Shown: positions 1-13,430 of the stretch, piece by piece
Position numbering within the stretch: position 1 is the first letter of the stretch
Layout of the letters: every line of letters begins with the position of its first letter
Assembly (NCBI GenBank): GCA_007026445.1
Contig: VDMD01000004.1
Span: 248,001-312,000, forward strand
Source: Schizophyllum amplum
Lineage: Eukaryota; Basidiomycota; Agaricomycetes; Agaricales; Schizophyllaceae
DNA length: 64,000 nt
Reading direction: 5' to 3'
Position numbers and translations under genes: made by a program
Notes under the pieces: model-generated
Databases searched by the model: none
Seen by the model: the letters and a program-made list of their open reading frames with translations, nothing else
What the model was told of the DNA's origin: nothing

Positions 1-1081
1 CGCGTAATCTACGACGCCGACGCCATGCTCCATGGCGAGCGTGAGCGCCGCCAGAGCCTTCTCCGATCGAGAAGACGGGAGTGGAATACTGTCCGAGGGC
101 GGCGATGAATGCAGGGAGGCGCATGATGATGCGGTTGAATTCGTCTCCGCACTGGATAGCTCTTGCAGCGGCCGAAACGCATCCGAGCAGGACATCCCGA
201 CATCGATCTCGACGTCGTCATCGTCGTCGGAGGGGGAGGCGGAGCTCGCCGAATCGAAGGGCGCGGACGGTGAGGAGTAGCCGCTGCTTCGCTCGGGTGA
301 TGCTTCGGGGTCGCCATCTCCAGGAGCGGCGCGCATGCGTTTGCGACGAGGGTTGCCGCCGAACGGGTCTGCGTGCTCGCCCGTATATATGACCACTTCA
401 TCATCATCATCCGAGGCATCCTGGGTGCATGTGAATGCAGCACAACGGGCGGCAGGTGCACGTTTGTGGCCTCGACGACGAGTCTCGGCGACGCCGGTTT
501 TGATGTCCGGCCGAGAACCTGTCCGCGCCTGTTCGAGTTCGCGCATGCGACGCACGAAGCGCTCGCTGGTCTCTGCGACACTGCGATGGAGCTCCGAGTC
601 GGCTTCTGAGCGAAGGCGGCTCATGTCTGGTTCGCTCAGCATCTCGTAGTCGCTTGCCAGGGACTCGGGCTCGCTGGCGCGTCCACGGCAGCGACTGGGC
701 GCGGAGAGATTATTGCGCGCGGTCCCAAGCTGAAATTCGGCTGGCGACGTAGCAAGTGCGGGACGTCTACGCTGCCCTATCGAGAATATTGACGCAGGTA
801 AAGTCCCTGGCTCGGGAGTAGGGCTCTTGAAGCGCACATCAGCACATCGGTCGACGGATGACTGGCAGGAGACGTACCGAGAGGCCCTGCTTCCTCTTGG
901 TGCCCTTCCGCCGCAAGTCAGCGTCCCACTTGTCCGAGACCAGAGAGCCACGATCGGAGAGTCGCACACGGCCAAAGGGCTGCGGCCGGGACTCTACGGC
1001 CTTGTCTGAAGCGTGATGGCCAGATGGCGAGGCCGATTGGGATCTCCTGCGGGAGCTTTCGGCAAAGAGCAGGGACGCCAT
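1..1081 (-). CDS. Unknown acidic Ser-rich protein, 5' part only
   Basis: Two exons, complement of 1..825 and 878..1081, joined by a 52-nt GT-AG intron with a CTGAT branch site; the frame stays open to the window edge, so the 3' end is missing. At least 343 residues are visible. The N-terminus is basic and Ser-rich. The middle has a helical Glu/Arg-rich stretch (LRSEADSELHRSVAETSERF), a KR-type cluster (RRKRMR) that could be a nuclear localisation signal, and long acidic/Ser runs (DASDDDDEVV, SPSDDDDDVEID). I recognise no domain. The reading is supported by an uninterrupted frame after the intron and by the biased composition. Function unknown; a nuclear role is only an inference from charge and the basic cluster. 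Confidence 0.6.
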
Positions 1082-1476
1082 TGGTGCAGAGGACCTCGCC
1101 TGGTTCAGAGTCAGCAGTGGAGGCGCGACGGCAGGAGATGAGCGCAGGAAGCAAGCGAGACGGCGGCGTTTTGTGGTGGCGAGAGGCAAGCCACAAACCG
1201 TGTCACCGTGACACTGGCCTGTCATTTCACGTGATCTTGGTTCAGGGCGCCGAATGACATTTACGCCAGTGTACACCTAAGTGTAGCCCAGCGCAGGCTA
1301 TACCGGTGACAGCATTTGATAGCAAAGATCCAATGATGATCAAGATCTAGTCGGTGGGAAATTCGCAAGTCACCAAGTCCAGCCAAGTCCCCGCCACCGA
1401 GTTCGACGCGCTTGTCACACTGTGACCGTAATTGATTTATTTGACAGGCGCGCTTGTCTCTTTACTTTCTACCGTC
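1082..1476. promoter_or_regulatory. Divergent intergenic region
   Basis: About 395 bp between the start codons of the minus-strand unknown gene and the plus-strand F-box pseudogene, so it should hold both promoters. It contains a 15-bp perfect palindrome at 1200-1214 (GTGTCAC C GTGACAC) and a further TCACGTGA-type E-box around 1227. No open frame here looks coding. Confidence 0.4.
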
Positions 1477-3845
1477 ATGTCTTCTGTACTGCCAGACGAG
1501 CTCCTCAAGGAAATACTCGAGCCAGCCTTCACAATACCGGATGCCCTCTTTCGTGACCACTCAGAACGCTCGCCTTTCTCGACCTACGTCGACAATTATA
1601 GAGTGTCATCTCTCTTGCTGGTCGACAGAACATGGTGTCGCATCGGCACCCCATTACTCTACCACGACGTCGTCCTCCGATCAAAGGCACAGGCCGTAGC
1701 TCTTGCTGCCGCGCTCAAATCCAATCCCGGTCTCAGTCGCTGGGTTCGCAAGCTACGCGTCGAGGGTGGCTTCGGGCCGTCCATGAAGCACATACTGCAG
1801 AAATGTGGACCCTATATCACGGATATATGCCTCATGATCGCGCTCTACAGTGCTGAAAACGCCAACGGTCTCGCCTCGTCCCTCCTGCCCTGAACCCGAC
1901 GGGTCTGGTCTTGTTGTTTCCGCCTGGTAGGCGCCCGTCCCAAAACAAGAACGCCAGCAATCTTTTTGAAGCATTAGCTCAAGCGGTGCCGACGTGGAAC
2001 AATCTGGTACGTCTCAAGATGTACCTTGGCTGCGCTGAAGCCGTTGAGAGTTGCCTTCAGCGAAGTCTCGACACGCGGTACCTCCCCATCCAACAAATGG
2101 ACCTACTGAGCCCAGCGCTGCAGTCGTCAACGAGCCTACAAATAGTAATTTTAGGAAGAGACGAGGCGTTGCTCAACAAAAGCTACCGCACCTTCTGCAA
2201 GATACCCTGCGTTAAGGAAGTCATACTTGCGGACAACAAACGGAGACCTATACTGCCTTTCGAAGAAGACGTCCTCGAGAGGGTACTGCAGGCAGAACCA
2301 CCCGAAGTGCGAGCGAAGCTTGTATACCGCCACACATTGCAAGTACGACCCAGCCGGCTGCCGTACGTCCAATCTCGTTCCCAGTCTATGTCGACTTACG
2401 CATAATCGCGCAGAGTTTTGCAGCCCGAAGTACTGATATCTCACCTACCGAGATCAAACGGGTTGATCCGTCGTTCGTCCCCTTGGCGTCAGCACCAAGC
2501 GACATCGCCGACCGTATCTGGTCCCGTATCCTGTGGCACGCCGCGCAACCCAAGTCGTTGCCTTGGATTTCAGACAACTTTCCCCGACGGGGGATGCCCA
2601 GCTATCTACTTGTCTGCAAAGCATTCTACGTATATAATTTTCGTTGCTCGTGCTGCTCCTATCTAATCACCCTGCAGAAAGCCAGTCTTCCTTGGCTGTA
2701 CGAACGCATCAGCCTGTTCACCGTAGAAAGGACGAGCTCTCTTCTCGCGCATCTGCAAATCTATCCCGACCGCGCCACGCACATCAAGGCCTTCATTGTG
2801 TCTCAGGAGGTACTGAGGATCACTTATGAAGGTTACCCACAGGCAGATGGAGCGAGCGAGCTCCTGTTGCTCCTGCGACAAGTCCGCAACCTCGAGAGCT
2901 TCTGTACGCGTGCGCGGGGCTTCGTGTGGGTGCCGTGGTCAGTAGTCGTGTCCTTGGCGGAGGGTAGTGGGGCAACATTGCGCGATTTCGAAAGGTTCTG
3001 GACAACTTCGAACAAGCTGCCAGTGGATCCGACGCCGTTATGCTGCTTCGCGCGCCTGCGCACGTTGGTATGGGACTCTCCCGTGTCTTTCGATGAGAAG
3101 ATGATCCCTGCGGGTGCCTCATTGCCCGCGCTGGAGGAGATCGAGGTCAAAAAATGCCATGTCTCATTTGCCATGGTGCTTGCCTCGATGCGGTGAGTGC
3201 AAATTGCACAAGATGCGGGCGTTGCGCTTATGTTGCGCGCAGGCTAGATTGCTTGAACAAAATCACTGTCCGCTGGCAGGATACGCGCGAGGGTCACGGG
3301 GCACAACGGGGCCTACTGCTTGCTCTCGGGCCAAAACTTCGTGATCTCGTGCTTTGGAGCATGTTTGATACGAGAATGGTCGGACACTGCCCGAATATGA
3401 AGACGTTAACCGTTTATGCGCCTGTGAGCGGTGCCGGCCGCGGATTTTCGGCTCAATACCACGATACCTTCGAGAAGCCGCACCAAAATTTGGCCAGAAT
3501 AGTGGTACGGCCCCTCTACGGGTGAGCCTAGTTCCAACAACCATCGGTATTCGGTGTACTCAAGATTTCATGGTATACTTAGGGAGGATAGCTCAATCAC
3601 CTTTGTCGATGAACTGAAACTCGTCAATTATCCGGCGCTTCGGGAAATTCACATTGATTGCCTGGAATGGCCAGCGACGGAGTATGTTGACTCTTTGTTC
3701 GTATATCTGTGCTGATCTCACCTTTCGGCCATCTAGGCGCGATATTCTGAAGAGCAGAGACGTCAAGGTGGCGGAGCGCCTACTGCCGCTTGGTGTGAAG
3801 GTGTGCGATGGCAAGGGGGTACCCTGGACACCAAGGCTGAGATGA
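1477..3845 (+). pseudogene. Double F-box/LRR-like protein, copy A (frameshifted)
   Basis: Paralogue of the genes at 4014-6419 and 13431-15721. Exons by homology and splice signals: 1477..2006, 2061..2362, 2416..2629, 2678..3192, 3243..3521, 3583..3681, 3737..3845; another in-frame intron at 3424..3474 is likely. The first F-box-like segment reads LPDELLKEILEPAF, followed by SSLLLVDRTWCRIGTPLLYHDV; a second one is DIADRIWSRILWHA with YLLVCKAFY. Near 1884 one base is missing relative to copy B (CTCCTGCCC against CTCCATGTC), which brings TGA into frame at 1891. Allowing that single base, all exons sum to a multiple of three and the C-terminus (WTPRLR) matches copy B, so only one lesion is present. 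It is either a young pseudogene or a sequence error. Intact members would be expected to be SCF substrate receptors. Confidence 0.7.
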
Positions 3846-4013
3846 TAGATGAAGGCGCTGTACTGTACGTGCTCAGGCTGTGTGTATGTGACAGTAAGTC
3901 GAACTGGCGTTCAAGAACGATCACGTGCGGTGAAATGACCTTAGCCGGCCCGACATTTGTGAAAAGAATCGATTAGCCACTTCACCACTCTTTCATTCCA
4001 CCACCATCGCGCC

Positions 4014-6419
4014 ATGGCTACCAGATTGCCAGATGAGCTACTCAGAGAGATACTTGAGCCGGCCTTCAAGATACCAGACTCCCTTTTCCGAGAGCACTCT
4101 AGCCGCTCACCTTTCTCGACGTATGTCGATAACTACAGAACATCATCTTTGCTGCTCGTCGACAAAGCGTGGTGTCGCGTCGGCACGCCACTCCTCTACC
4201 ACGATGTCGTCCTCCGCTCGAAAGCTCAAGCACAGGCGCTTGCTGCTACCTTCAAGTCCAACCCCGATCTGAGCTTTTGGGTCCGCAAACTACGCGTGGA
4301 AGGTGGCTTTGGGGCGTCCATGCGGCGCATACTCGAGAAGTGCGGGCCACGGCTCACGGATATTTGCCTCACGGCTGAGCTGTACAGCGATGACAACGCC
4401 AATGGCCTTTGCTCCTCCCTCCATGTCTTGAACCCGACCAGGCTCATCCTCCTGCATCCGGAAAAGAGGTCGCTTCGAGGGAATAAGCACAAAGACAGTC
4501 TTTTCGACGCGCTGACCGTTGCGATACCGAAATGGCACAATCTGGTGTGTGTGTAAAGGATACCAACCCCCTCAACATTTATTGAACCCGCCCAAGAAAA
4601 CCTTCGACTGTGGCAACATCCCTCAGTGGCGACTGGAACGATTCAGCGAAGCTCTGAAGCACTGCACGCCAAACCTCCGCACCATATGCTTGCAACATAC
4701 CTGCATTCTCCACAACTATCATCGCAAGTTTTGTGAACTTAAAGCTGTGAAAGACATCATCATATGGGTCTCATTCGGCATGGGAATGTTCACGGCGCAA
4801 ATGTTGCAAACTCAGCTTGAAAAGGAAACACCTCAACTACAAGCGAAAGTTCGATTTGTTTGTACGGACAACACCACCGAGGCTTGGTTACGGCAGCTGC
4901 AGTACGCACGTTCAAAATCATCGAAATTGCACGGCTAACACGCTCCCAAGGCGCTATATGGATGGTCGGTTTGACCTCCTAGGATCGATCGAGGTGTCAT
5001 CTGAGTGCGAGCCAGTCAGCTCCCTCTCCACACCTCTGTCAACGACCCCAAGCAACCTTACGGAGAACATCTGGTCTCGTGTTCTGTGGCACGCCACGCG
5101 ATACGACGCATCCCAGTCCATGCCTCCGAGTGATAAAACCAGATGCAGCTATTTGCTGGTCAACAAAGCTTTTTATGTGCGTGCTTCTTGCCATGCCTTA
5201 TTCGACGAAACTCATTAGGTGTCTTCAGCAAGCAGGACTTGCTATCTCATACGAGAACCTCTGTATTTGCACCGTTACCGCCGCACGCAAGCTCGATACG
5301 CACCTTTATGCCTATCCTGAGCGTACCGACTTCATCAAGACTCTTACTGTCGGCCAAGATGACAACAGTTTCTTCTCTGACTCTCCCCCCCTCGAAGACA
5401 TCCTCAAACCTGTCCTGCGACATGTACGCAATCTCCAAAGCCTGCGGACGCGCCAGTACAGTGAGACTGGAATTTCATGGTCTACTTTTACTCTGCTTGC
5501 GGAGGGCAGCGGCCCAAGTCTACGTGACCTGGACCGCTTTCCTATAAAGGATGCAGGAGCGTTACTAGTACCAGCGCCGCTTGGCCTGTTTGCATGTTTG
5601 CATACTTTGATTTGGGACTCACTGGCGACGTTCGACGATCAGGCGGTGCAGGCACATCTGTCGATGCCCGCGCTCGAGACCATCGACATTGCAAGGCTCG
5701 ATCTCTCCTTCGTCCGGGTGCTTGCTAAGATGCGGTGCGGTTATTTGTCCACTCCGGCGAGTCTTGCACTTACAGTCGACGCTCAGTTTGGATCGGTTAA
5801 AGAAGGTCATAGTCCGCGACCACGAGGAGCCACCGCGCGTCGTGGAGAAGCGCGAAATGATGCGTGCCGTAGGATATGGCATTCGTGAACTTCATATGGA
5901 CGGCGCGTTCGATGCAAAACTGATGGAACTGTGTCCAAATTTGACTCTGGTGACCTTGACGCGTCTGACCATTGTACGTTGCATCAGCCCGTATCGTACG
6001 CCTTGGCAGATACTGACCTTTGTCGGTTAAGCTATGTGGAGGTCTCAATACACCGCATCACAACCTGGCGAAACTCGCCGTAACGGATCTGCGGTGAGTG
6101 GCTCCCACGCAATGATTATTCGTATCTCACGATCTTTGAAGAGATGAGACCACCGGTGGACTCATCGATAGCCTCGATCATTCGATGTATCCGGCCCTGC
6201 GTGAGATACAGTCTAAGTATCTTAGGTGGCCAGGGACCGAGTACGTGAGCCGCTCGTGGTTTCTTTCGTGGTGCTGACCAGGTGCTGACGGTCTTCCGTT
6301 ATGTTTTCAGGCGCGACATCTCGAAGAGCAGAGATGTCAAGCGTGCGGAACACCTTTTAGAGCATGGTGTGAAGCTTTGTGATGAAAAGGGTATATCCTG
6401 GACACCACGGCTGAAATGA
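4014..6419 (+). CDS. Double F-box/LRR-like protein, copy B
   Basis: Eight exons: 4014..4544, 4597..4901, 4951..5176, 5229..5734, 5787..5973, 6032..6093, 6142..6240, 6311..6419; introns 48-70 nt, one with a perfect GGCTAAC branch site. The sum is 2025 nt, 674 residues, no internal stop. The N-terminal module starts with F-box-like LPDELLREILEPAFKIPDSL and SSLLLVDKAWCRVGTPLLYHDV, then leucine-rich helical repeats. A second module begins near residue 370 (NLTENIWSRVLWHATRYDA, SYLLVNKAFY) and is followed by more LRR-like sequence ending WTPRLK. F-box proteins bind Skp1 in SCF ubiquitin ligases; two F-box-like segments in one chain is unusual. Tandem to copy A, only 168 bp downstream of it. Substrate unknown. 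Confidence 0.8.
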
Positions 6420-7093
6420 GGCGCTACTCAATCACAATGGCCGAAAACTTTGCTTCTCGGACTACAACTTGTTCTTAATGTGCCCTGATGATACCGTAGC
6501 AGGCCTCCATACTTATTCCTTACCTTAAATCTATCTTGTTACTTGATCTCCACCGTTCGAATCGCCGTCAGGCGATTCTTGCTCTGTTAAAGTATCCTTT
6601 CCAGCGTGGCCACGAGATGGAATTTGCTCCCCCAGCCATATCTCCCGAGTGCTCGAGTTCAGACGCGCCCTCCTTTCAGGCGTGAACGTTGAAAACAAGG
6701 TCCTCCGGAGTCTCACGTCAGAGCCCTACCGCAACTCATCCCAGCTATTTCCATAGATGTGGCAATGAGCGTTGCCCTTCACGTTGAGGATTCTTCGTCC
6801 GCCTCTGATGAACTCGGTGAATCTCGACGGGCACGAAGCGCAGTTGAATATACCTTGGTGCGAGTCTGGCTACACTTGCCGTCACTTAGATACAACATTG
6901 TCATACAGCGACATGCGTCTATTAGCTCTATACAGCAGGCGACTACATGCAAATCGTCCTCTCATCACCGAAAACACTGCACTCGACATCCTACAGCCAA
7001 CATCGATCGGGTATAGAAGGAAAGGCCGGCGCCACCCTTCCACGACGGCGGTCGACGATATATGACGCAGCAACGCGACATGACAAGACGCGC
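6420..7093. other. Intergenic, convergent
   Basis: 674 bp between the convergent F-box copy B and IDH2. Short open frames exist on both strands but none has a splice-consistent extension or a recognisable motif. I see no repeat or RNA gene here; it probably holds the two 3' UTRs. Confidence 0.4.
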
Positions 7094-8643
<1,550 letters not shown>

Positions 8644-9017
8644 TTTCGGAGGAGGAGGAGGAGGAGACCGGGAAGTGCAGGAGAAGTGCAGAAGGGGATT
8701 TTCACCGGATAATGCCGTCAGAGACCGGCCCGAATACTCCCGTGCCGACGCCCTGCCGGCGCGTGTTACATGACGCTCGAGCTTGGCTTGAGCGGCACCT
8801 GAGAGGCAGAGAGATGATTTCTCGCAGACAGTAAGTGAGTATCAGCACTTCTATTGTGGACGAAGGACTCTTTTAGCCACTTCTGTCGTTTGGGGGCCGA
8901 AGCCCGGACAGGATGAGGAATGTTCAACCTCATTTGACACGTGACCGTGCGTTAAATTGCCATTTTGTGGCGCTTTGGCAGGATGGGCGCTTGTTCGATT
9001 TTCTGCCGCGAGCGGTG
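8644..9017. promoter_or_regulatory. Divergent promoter region IDH2 / RPC37
   Basis: 374 bp between divergent start codons. Immediately upstream of the IDH2 ATG is a CT-rich run on its sense strand (GGAGGAGGAGGAGGAGGAG on the plus strand, 8648-8666), typical of fungal housekeeping promoters. A CACGTGAC element is at 8938-8945. No TATA box is obvious. Confidence 0.35.
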
Positions 9018-9978
9018 ATGGACTTCGACGAGGACAGCGATCCAGTTGTGCAGCGGCTCCCCATCCGCTTCAACAATGCGCTCGCACCTAATGTGCAGAT
9101 TCATCAATTTCCCCTCATGACGCGCCCGCTGCAGGCGCCACCAGCGGCGCGCAACAGCGGCAAGCGTATCCGTGCCCGCGTCAAGCCCAACGCCCGGCGG
9201 ATGGAAATTCACATTCCTACCGACACACGACCGGAGGTGTGGAATGCAGATCGCGGGAAGGAACTGGGTGCGGCGCGCGTGGACGATGATCGCGAGAAGA
9301 ACCAGGAGGAGAGCAGCCGGAGCAGCGTCGAGCCGCGCCTGAGCGAGGTGCGCCTCCGCAGCGAGGAGGTCCCGCACAAGGGTGTGCACATGCTGGGGAT
9401 TGTGAGGGAAGGTGCGTCTGTTGAGCCATGTGATCGCTGCTTGGCAACCGACGCGCGACAGGCGAGCTGCATCTGCACCCGATCAGCCAGACGCACCAAT
9501 TCCGCCCAACGCTGACCTACATGGACTACCTGACTCGCAAGAACCGGCGAGGACGAGGGGGCGCGGGGTCGGACTCGGACTCGGACGACGGTCCGCCGCC
9601 GGACCCCGACGAGCCCGCGCCACCTCCGCCGCCGAAGAAGGAGAAGAAGAAATCGGGGGGCGAGACGCGCGAAGTGACGGTCAGCGCGCGCAAGAACGAG
9701 GAGCGCAACGGCGTGCTCATGCAGGGGAACATTACCGCGTGGCGGCGGGAGATGTTGCAGACGATCCACGCGGAGGAGGACGAGGAGTGGGCAAATCTCG
9801 ACTTTCGCGACGAGAATGTGAGTGCGTTGCAGGTCCTGACTGTGAATCCATTGACAACTGTGCGCAGACCTCCACAGCAGAGGATACCTTTGAACGCATA
9901 TTTTCCCAAAAATCGAGCGAATTGCAGTTCAAGAGCGAACTGACCGACCTCATGCACGACATCCAGCAAGACATGTAG
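9018..9978 (+). CDS. RPC37: RNA polymerase III subunit Rpc37/RPC5-like
   Basis: Three exons, 9018..9411, 9462..9817, 9868..9978, with two 50-nt introns; 286 residues, close to yeast Rpc37 (about 280). The N-terminus reads DPVVQRLPIRFNNALAPNVQ then IHQFPLMTRPLQAPP, RIRARVKPNARRMEIHIPTD, HKGVHMLGIVREGELHLHPI and FRPTLTYMDYL, the pattern of the RPC5 (Sin) family. In RNA polymerase III the Rpc37/Rpc53 pair forms a TFIIF-like module for initiation and termination of tRNA and 5S transcription. The ATG was chosen because the family motif starts right after it. A Pro/Asp/Lys-rich linker (SDSDSDDGPPPDPDEP, then KKEKKK) follows. Head to head with IDH2. Confidence 0.85.
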
Positions 9979-10163
9979 CCGTATTCATTGTTGTACTTAT
10001 TAGGTCCTCGGGAGTAATCCATAAGTATGCTTCAGATTTGACTGTCGCGCTCGACCTTCGAGCGGAGGTTGCCGACGTCAAGCAGGTCTTCCCTGTCAAC
10101 CGGTCCTCTTCATATCGACCGACCAGCTTTGACGCGCGTTTACACCTCTTGCTTCCGACCGCC

Positions 10164-12965
10164 ATGGACAGCGAGACAGAGTCCGACACTGCATCTGAGC
10201 GTTCAGTCGGCTGGGCCGCGACGCAGGCCCTTGCGCAATCTTTTCATTGCCCAGGAGAGGACGGTAACGAAAATGGCATCCTCGTTGACCCCCCTGATAG
10301 ATTTGACCTCGACATCGCGTCCGCAATCCGAGTTATCGGAGCTGTCGATCTCGAGACTGTCGAAGAGGTGAGTCAGTCGGTCGTGCGCATACGGATGTCA
10401 ATGCGTCCACCATACAGGACACAGCCGCTCACGAGAGCCTTGCGCGGGCGTCTGCATCGCTCGAGCACGCACTTGAGAACGCGAGTCTGTCACATGGCGA
10501 GCTCATTCACCTGGGTGCGTTCGCGGGCTTTTGCGTCTGTCCTACCCTGACGCTTCGCTAGTATCCTTGCCAAACATGCGCCTCCTCTTTGCCCATCGGG
10601 CTGTTTTTCACCGCATAGCTGCCAGCGCGCTACCATCCGACTCTGCGCCCTCGACCGTCGTCTGCTGGGTCGATGCGCTGCTCGCCAAGCTCGCGCCCTT
10701 TATCGCAGGAGATCGTGCGGCTGAGCCCCAAAACGAATTCCTGCAGTCGCAGCGGTACTCTGATAGTCTTCGTGCGGCGGCGCAGCTTCCAAGTGCGACA
10801 CACGCCTCCATCCGTGACCCGCCCATCTGACGTCCCGCAGAGTCCTGGGACGACTTGACGTATGCGCTCACGTCTTCCGCCATGTCGCCTGCGGCGCGGC
10901 GCCTCGCAGTACGACTGCTTTTTGGCGTTTATGTGCTAGCACAAGACCCGATTGATAATGGAGAGGTCGCGGCGCCGTCATCCGACCTTCTCGCCGCTGT
11001 TTCCGCCTTCCTCGAGCATGTGCAAATTGACCGGGCGATCGACGCACAGCCAGGTATAATCGCGTTGCAGGAGCGCACGACATGTGCGATGACATTCGCG
11101 TTGTATGCGGTTGGTGGCGGAAGTCCTTTCAAAATATTTTCAGCGTTTTTCATCACACTAAGCACAGACAGCCGACAGCTGTACCATTGAGGACAACAAC
11201 CCCTTCATGCGCCCGCGCAGCCTAGGACGGCTGCTAGACCTCGCGCGCGCCGTCATGCACCCAGGGGCGAACGAGTCGATCTCGCAGGTACTGGATCCAC
11301 CAATGAAGGTACTGCTAGGCGCACCGATCCTTCTATGGTGTTGGCGGACGTGGTGGGATCATCGGATAGCGAGCATCGAGATCGTGTCAAACATGGTGGG
11401 ACAGTGTTGCTCTTCGAACAATGCATTAGACTGACGGTGATCGCAGACAACTGCGTGGTTGCGACATGTCATGCAGGCAGAGGATATAGCGACGTACCAT
11501 ATGGAAAAGCAGGCGGAGGCCTGCTGTACGGCAATGTTGGTGAGTGGATTCTACTCATCTTTAAGGCGCCTCTTACAACGGATATTCTCAGCATGTCCTC
11601 TACTACGCCTCGCCACATATTCGCTCCGATGTGCCCGACCTTCTAGACGTCACGCACAAGGCTCTCCTTGTAATCAATCACCTCTGCCGAGAACGCGGCC
11701 TCTTCCCCGCGCAAACTTCGGACATGTGCAGCGTGGCCTTGCGCGTTCTCGTCGTGCTGAAGGACGGCGAGGAAGGATTGCGAGGTAGAGAATTATCTTG
11801 CGACGTCTGGGATTGCCATTGACGAGAGCGCGCTCGTAGTGAAGGATGCTATCATCGAGCTATTGGCGCTCGCTGATGAAGATGTCTTGCGCGCCGCGCT
11901 GGAGGTGGCTCGTGACGATGTCAAACTTCGCTTTCCGAATAGCATAGACGAAGGTGGGCATCGCGATTGTCCCTTGACAGGCCGCAAATGCTCTACTGAT
12001 GCTTGCAACAGCTGTGGGTCGTGCACGCCGGTATGTTTCGTCCCTTGCCACTTCCTCTGCCTCATCCAATTTTTTTGCTGCTCAGATTACTACCTCCTAC
12101 CAATGCGCCCTTCCCTACGAACTTCACCACCCTCCACCCCATCATGACCACGCTCCACCTCCTCGCACTCATCTGGCACAGCGAGGCGCGCGGCTGCATC
12201 ATACGATACCCTGCTGCTCACTTGCTGTCTATGCTTGTCGAGCACCTGGCGTCGGCGCCACTCTCTGCACCCCCCGTACTCGGCCTCATAGATGCGACGT
12301 ATACGGCGCTCGCCGCCGCTGAGTGCGCTGAGGCTCGCGAGGAGACGGCGAACACGATGGCATGGGTCATTGGTGCTAGAGTGGGTAGGGAGGCTATCGG
12401 CGTGGCCGGTCAGTTGAGCACTGTCTGGGAATTCACAATGAAGACGCTGATACTCAACTGCTAACAGGTTCTTTCTCGCACTACATCCTCGCAGCAACTC
12501 GCTTCCCCGCGCCGCTCGCATGCATCGAAGCTGCGGATGCCCTGCGGGATGCGCTCCTGCTCATCATGAGGCAGCACTTCGTGGGAGATGAGGAGCCTTT
12601 GGCATTGTTAGTTGCGCCCACCGTCTGCGCGGCGCTTATGCGCCTCATGAATAGTAGCGCAGCAGTCGGTGCGCGCCTGCACCCTTTCCCCGGCTTCTTG
12701 ATCACTAATGAACATATGGAACGAAGCGCACTTCATGCTGTCGTCGCCTTGGACGATCTCGCTTGCACAAGAGCTCCAACGTGTTCTGGACGGCGCGCTT
12801 GCAGATGAATATACGGTACTTCTTCAGGATCGGGTGAACATCTCGGGCAAGGTTTTGCTAGATCTAGTCAGTCTTCTCCGCTCCGCCTCGGACGGCTTTG
12901 AAATTCACAACCACCATAGTTTCACTCCAAGGTGGAGGGTATTTTGGTCGCATCGGTGCGTATAA
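10164..12965 (+). CDS. Unknown large helical protein, many exons
   Basis: Not recognised. Well supported exons: 10164..10367, 10418..10514, 10562..10792, 10841..11109, then from 11168, with further exons through 12900; introns 47-58 nt. It begins MDSETESDTASERSVGWAAT and continues as Leu/Ala-rich helical sequence (AARRLAVRLLFGVYVLAQDP, RPRSLGRLLDLARAVMHPGA, LLVINHLCRERGLFPAQTSD, LHLLALIWHSEARGCIIRYP, ADALRDALLLIMRQHFVGDE), suggestive of an ARM/HEAT-type fold. Near 11285 the frame moves by one base without a usable intron, so either a sequence error or a lesion is present. The 3' end is uncertain: in the last clear frame TAA falls at 12963-12965, but another splice could extend it to about 13150. 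Function not inferred. Confidence 0.5.
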
Positions 12966-13430
12966 TCTTCGACATTGAGGCCAGGAGCCGAAACCTTGTT
13001 CACAGGATGTCCCAAGTCGACGGTCCAAACTGCTCGTATATCACACGAGCACTAACTCATCTAGGCTCATTTGCATCGACGCCGCGTGAGGCACTTGACG
13101 TATACACTACTACAACTTCGAGAGGTTCTGTAGACTTTGAAGCGCCGTGACACTGACAGTGACAATGACATTGGTAAGCACGCACGTGACATTCACGTGC
13201 AAGCACAGTTCGACCTTAACTGGAACGCGTGTACTTAAGCTTGTGTAGGTCATGCTTCGAATTGAAGTCTGACCTTCCTTCACCCGGTCCAAATACTAAA
13301 ATCATTGTAGCGCCAGTGGTATATACAGCCTGAAATATGGCATGTCAGACAGATTTTTCTGCCGCTTGCCGACATACACATGCATTGTGAGGGATCATAT
13401 GCGATGGCTCCTGCATTACTTAAATAATCA
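12966..13430. other. Intergenic, convergent
   Basis: 465 bp between the unknown helical gene and the minus-strand F-box copy C. It may include the last coding bases of the former. There is a short palindrome GCACGTGA CAT TCACGTGC at about 13183-13201 with two CACGTG cores. Nothing else is supported. Confidence 0.35.

Noticed and set aside
1911..2405. Separate small gene downstream of the first F-box frame
   Set aside because: It aligns to the continuation of copies B and C; it is the same gene after a one-base frameshift, with a conserved intron inside.
13181..13205. Hairpin terminator
   Set aside because: The palindrome is a CACGTG-containing sequence without a T-run; intrinsic terminators do not apply to polymerase II genes.
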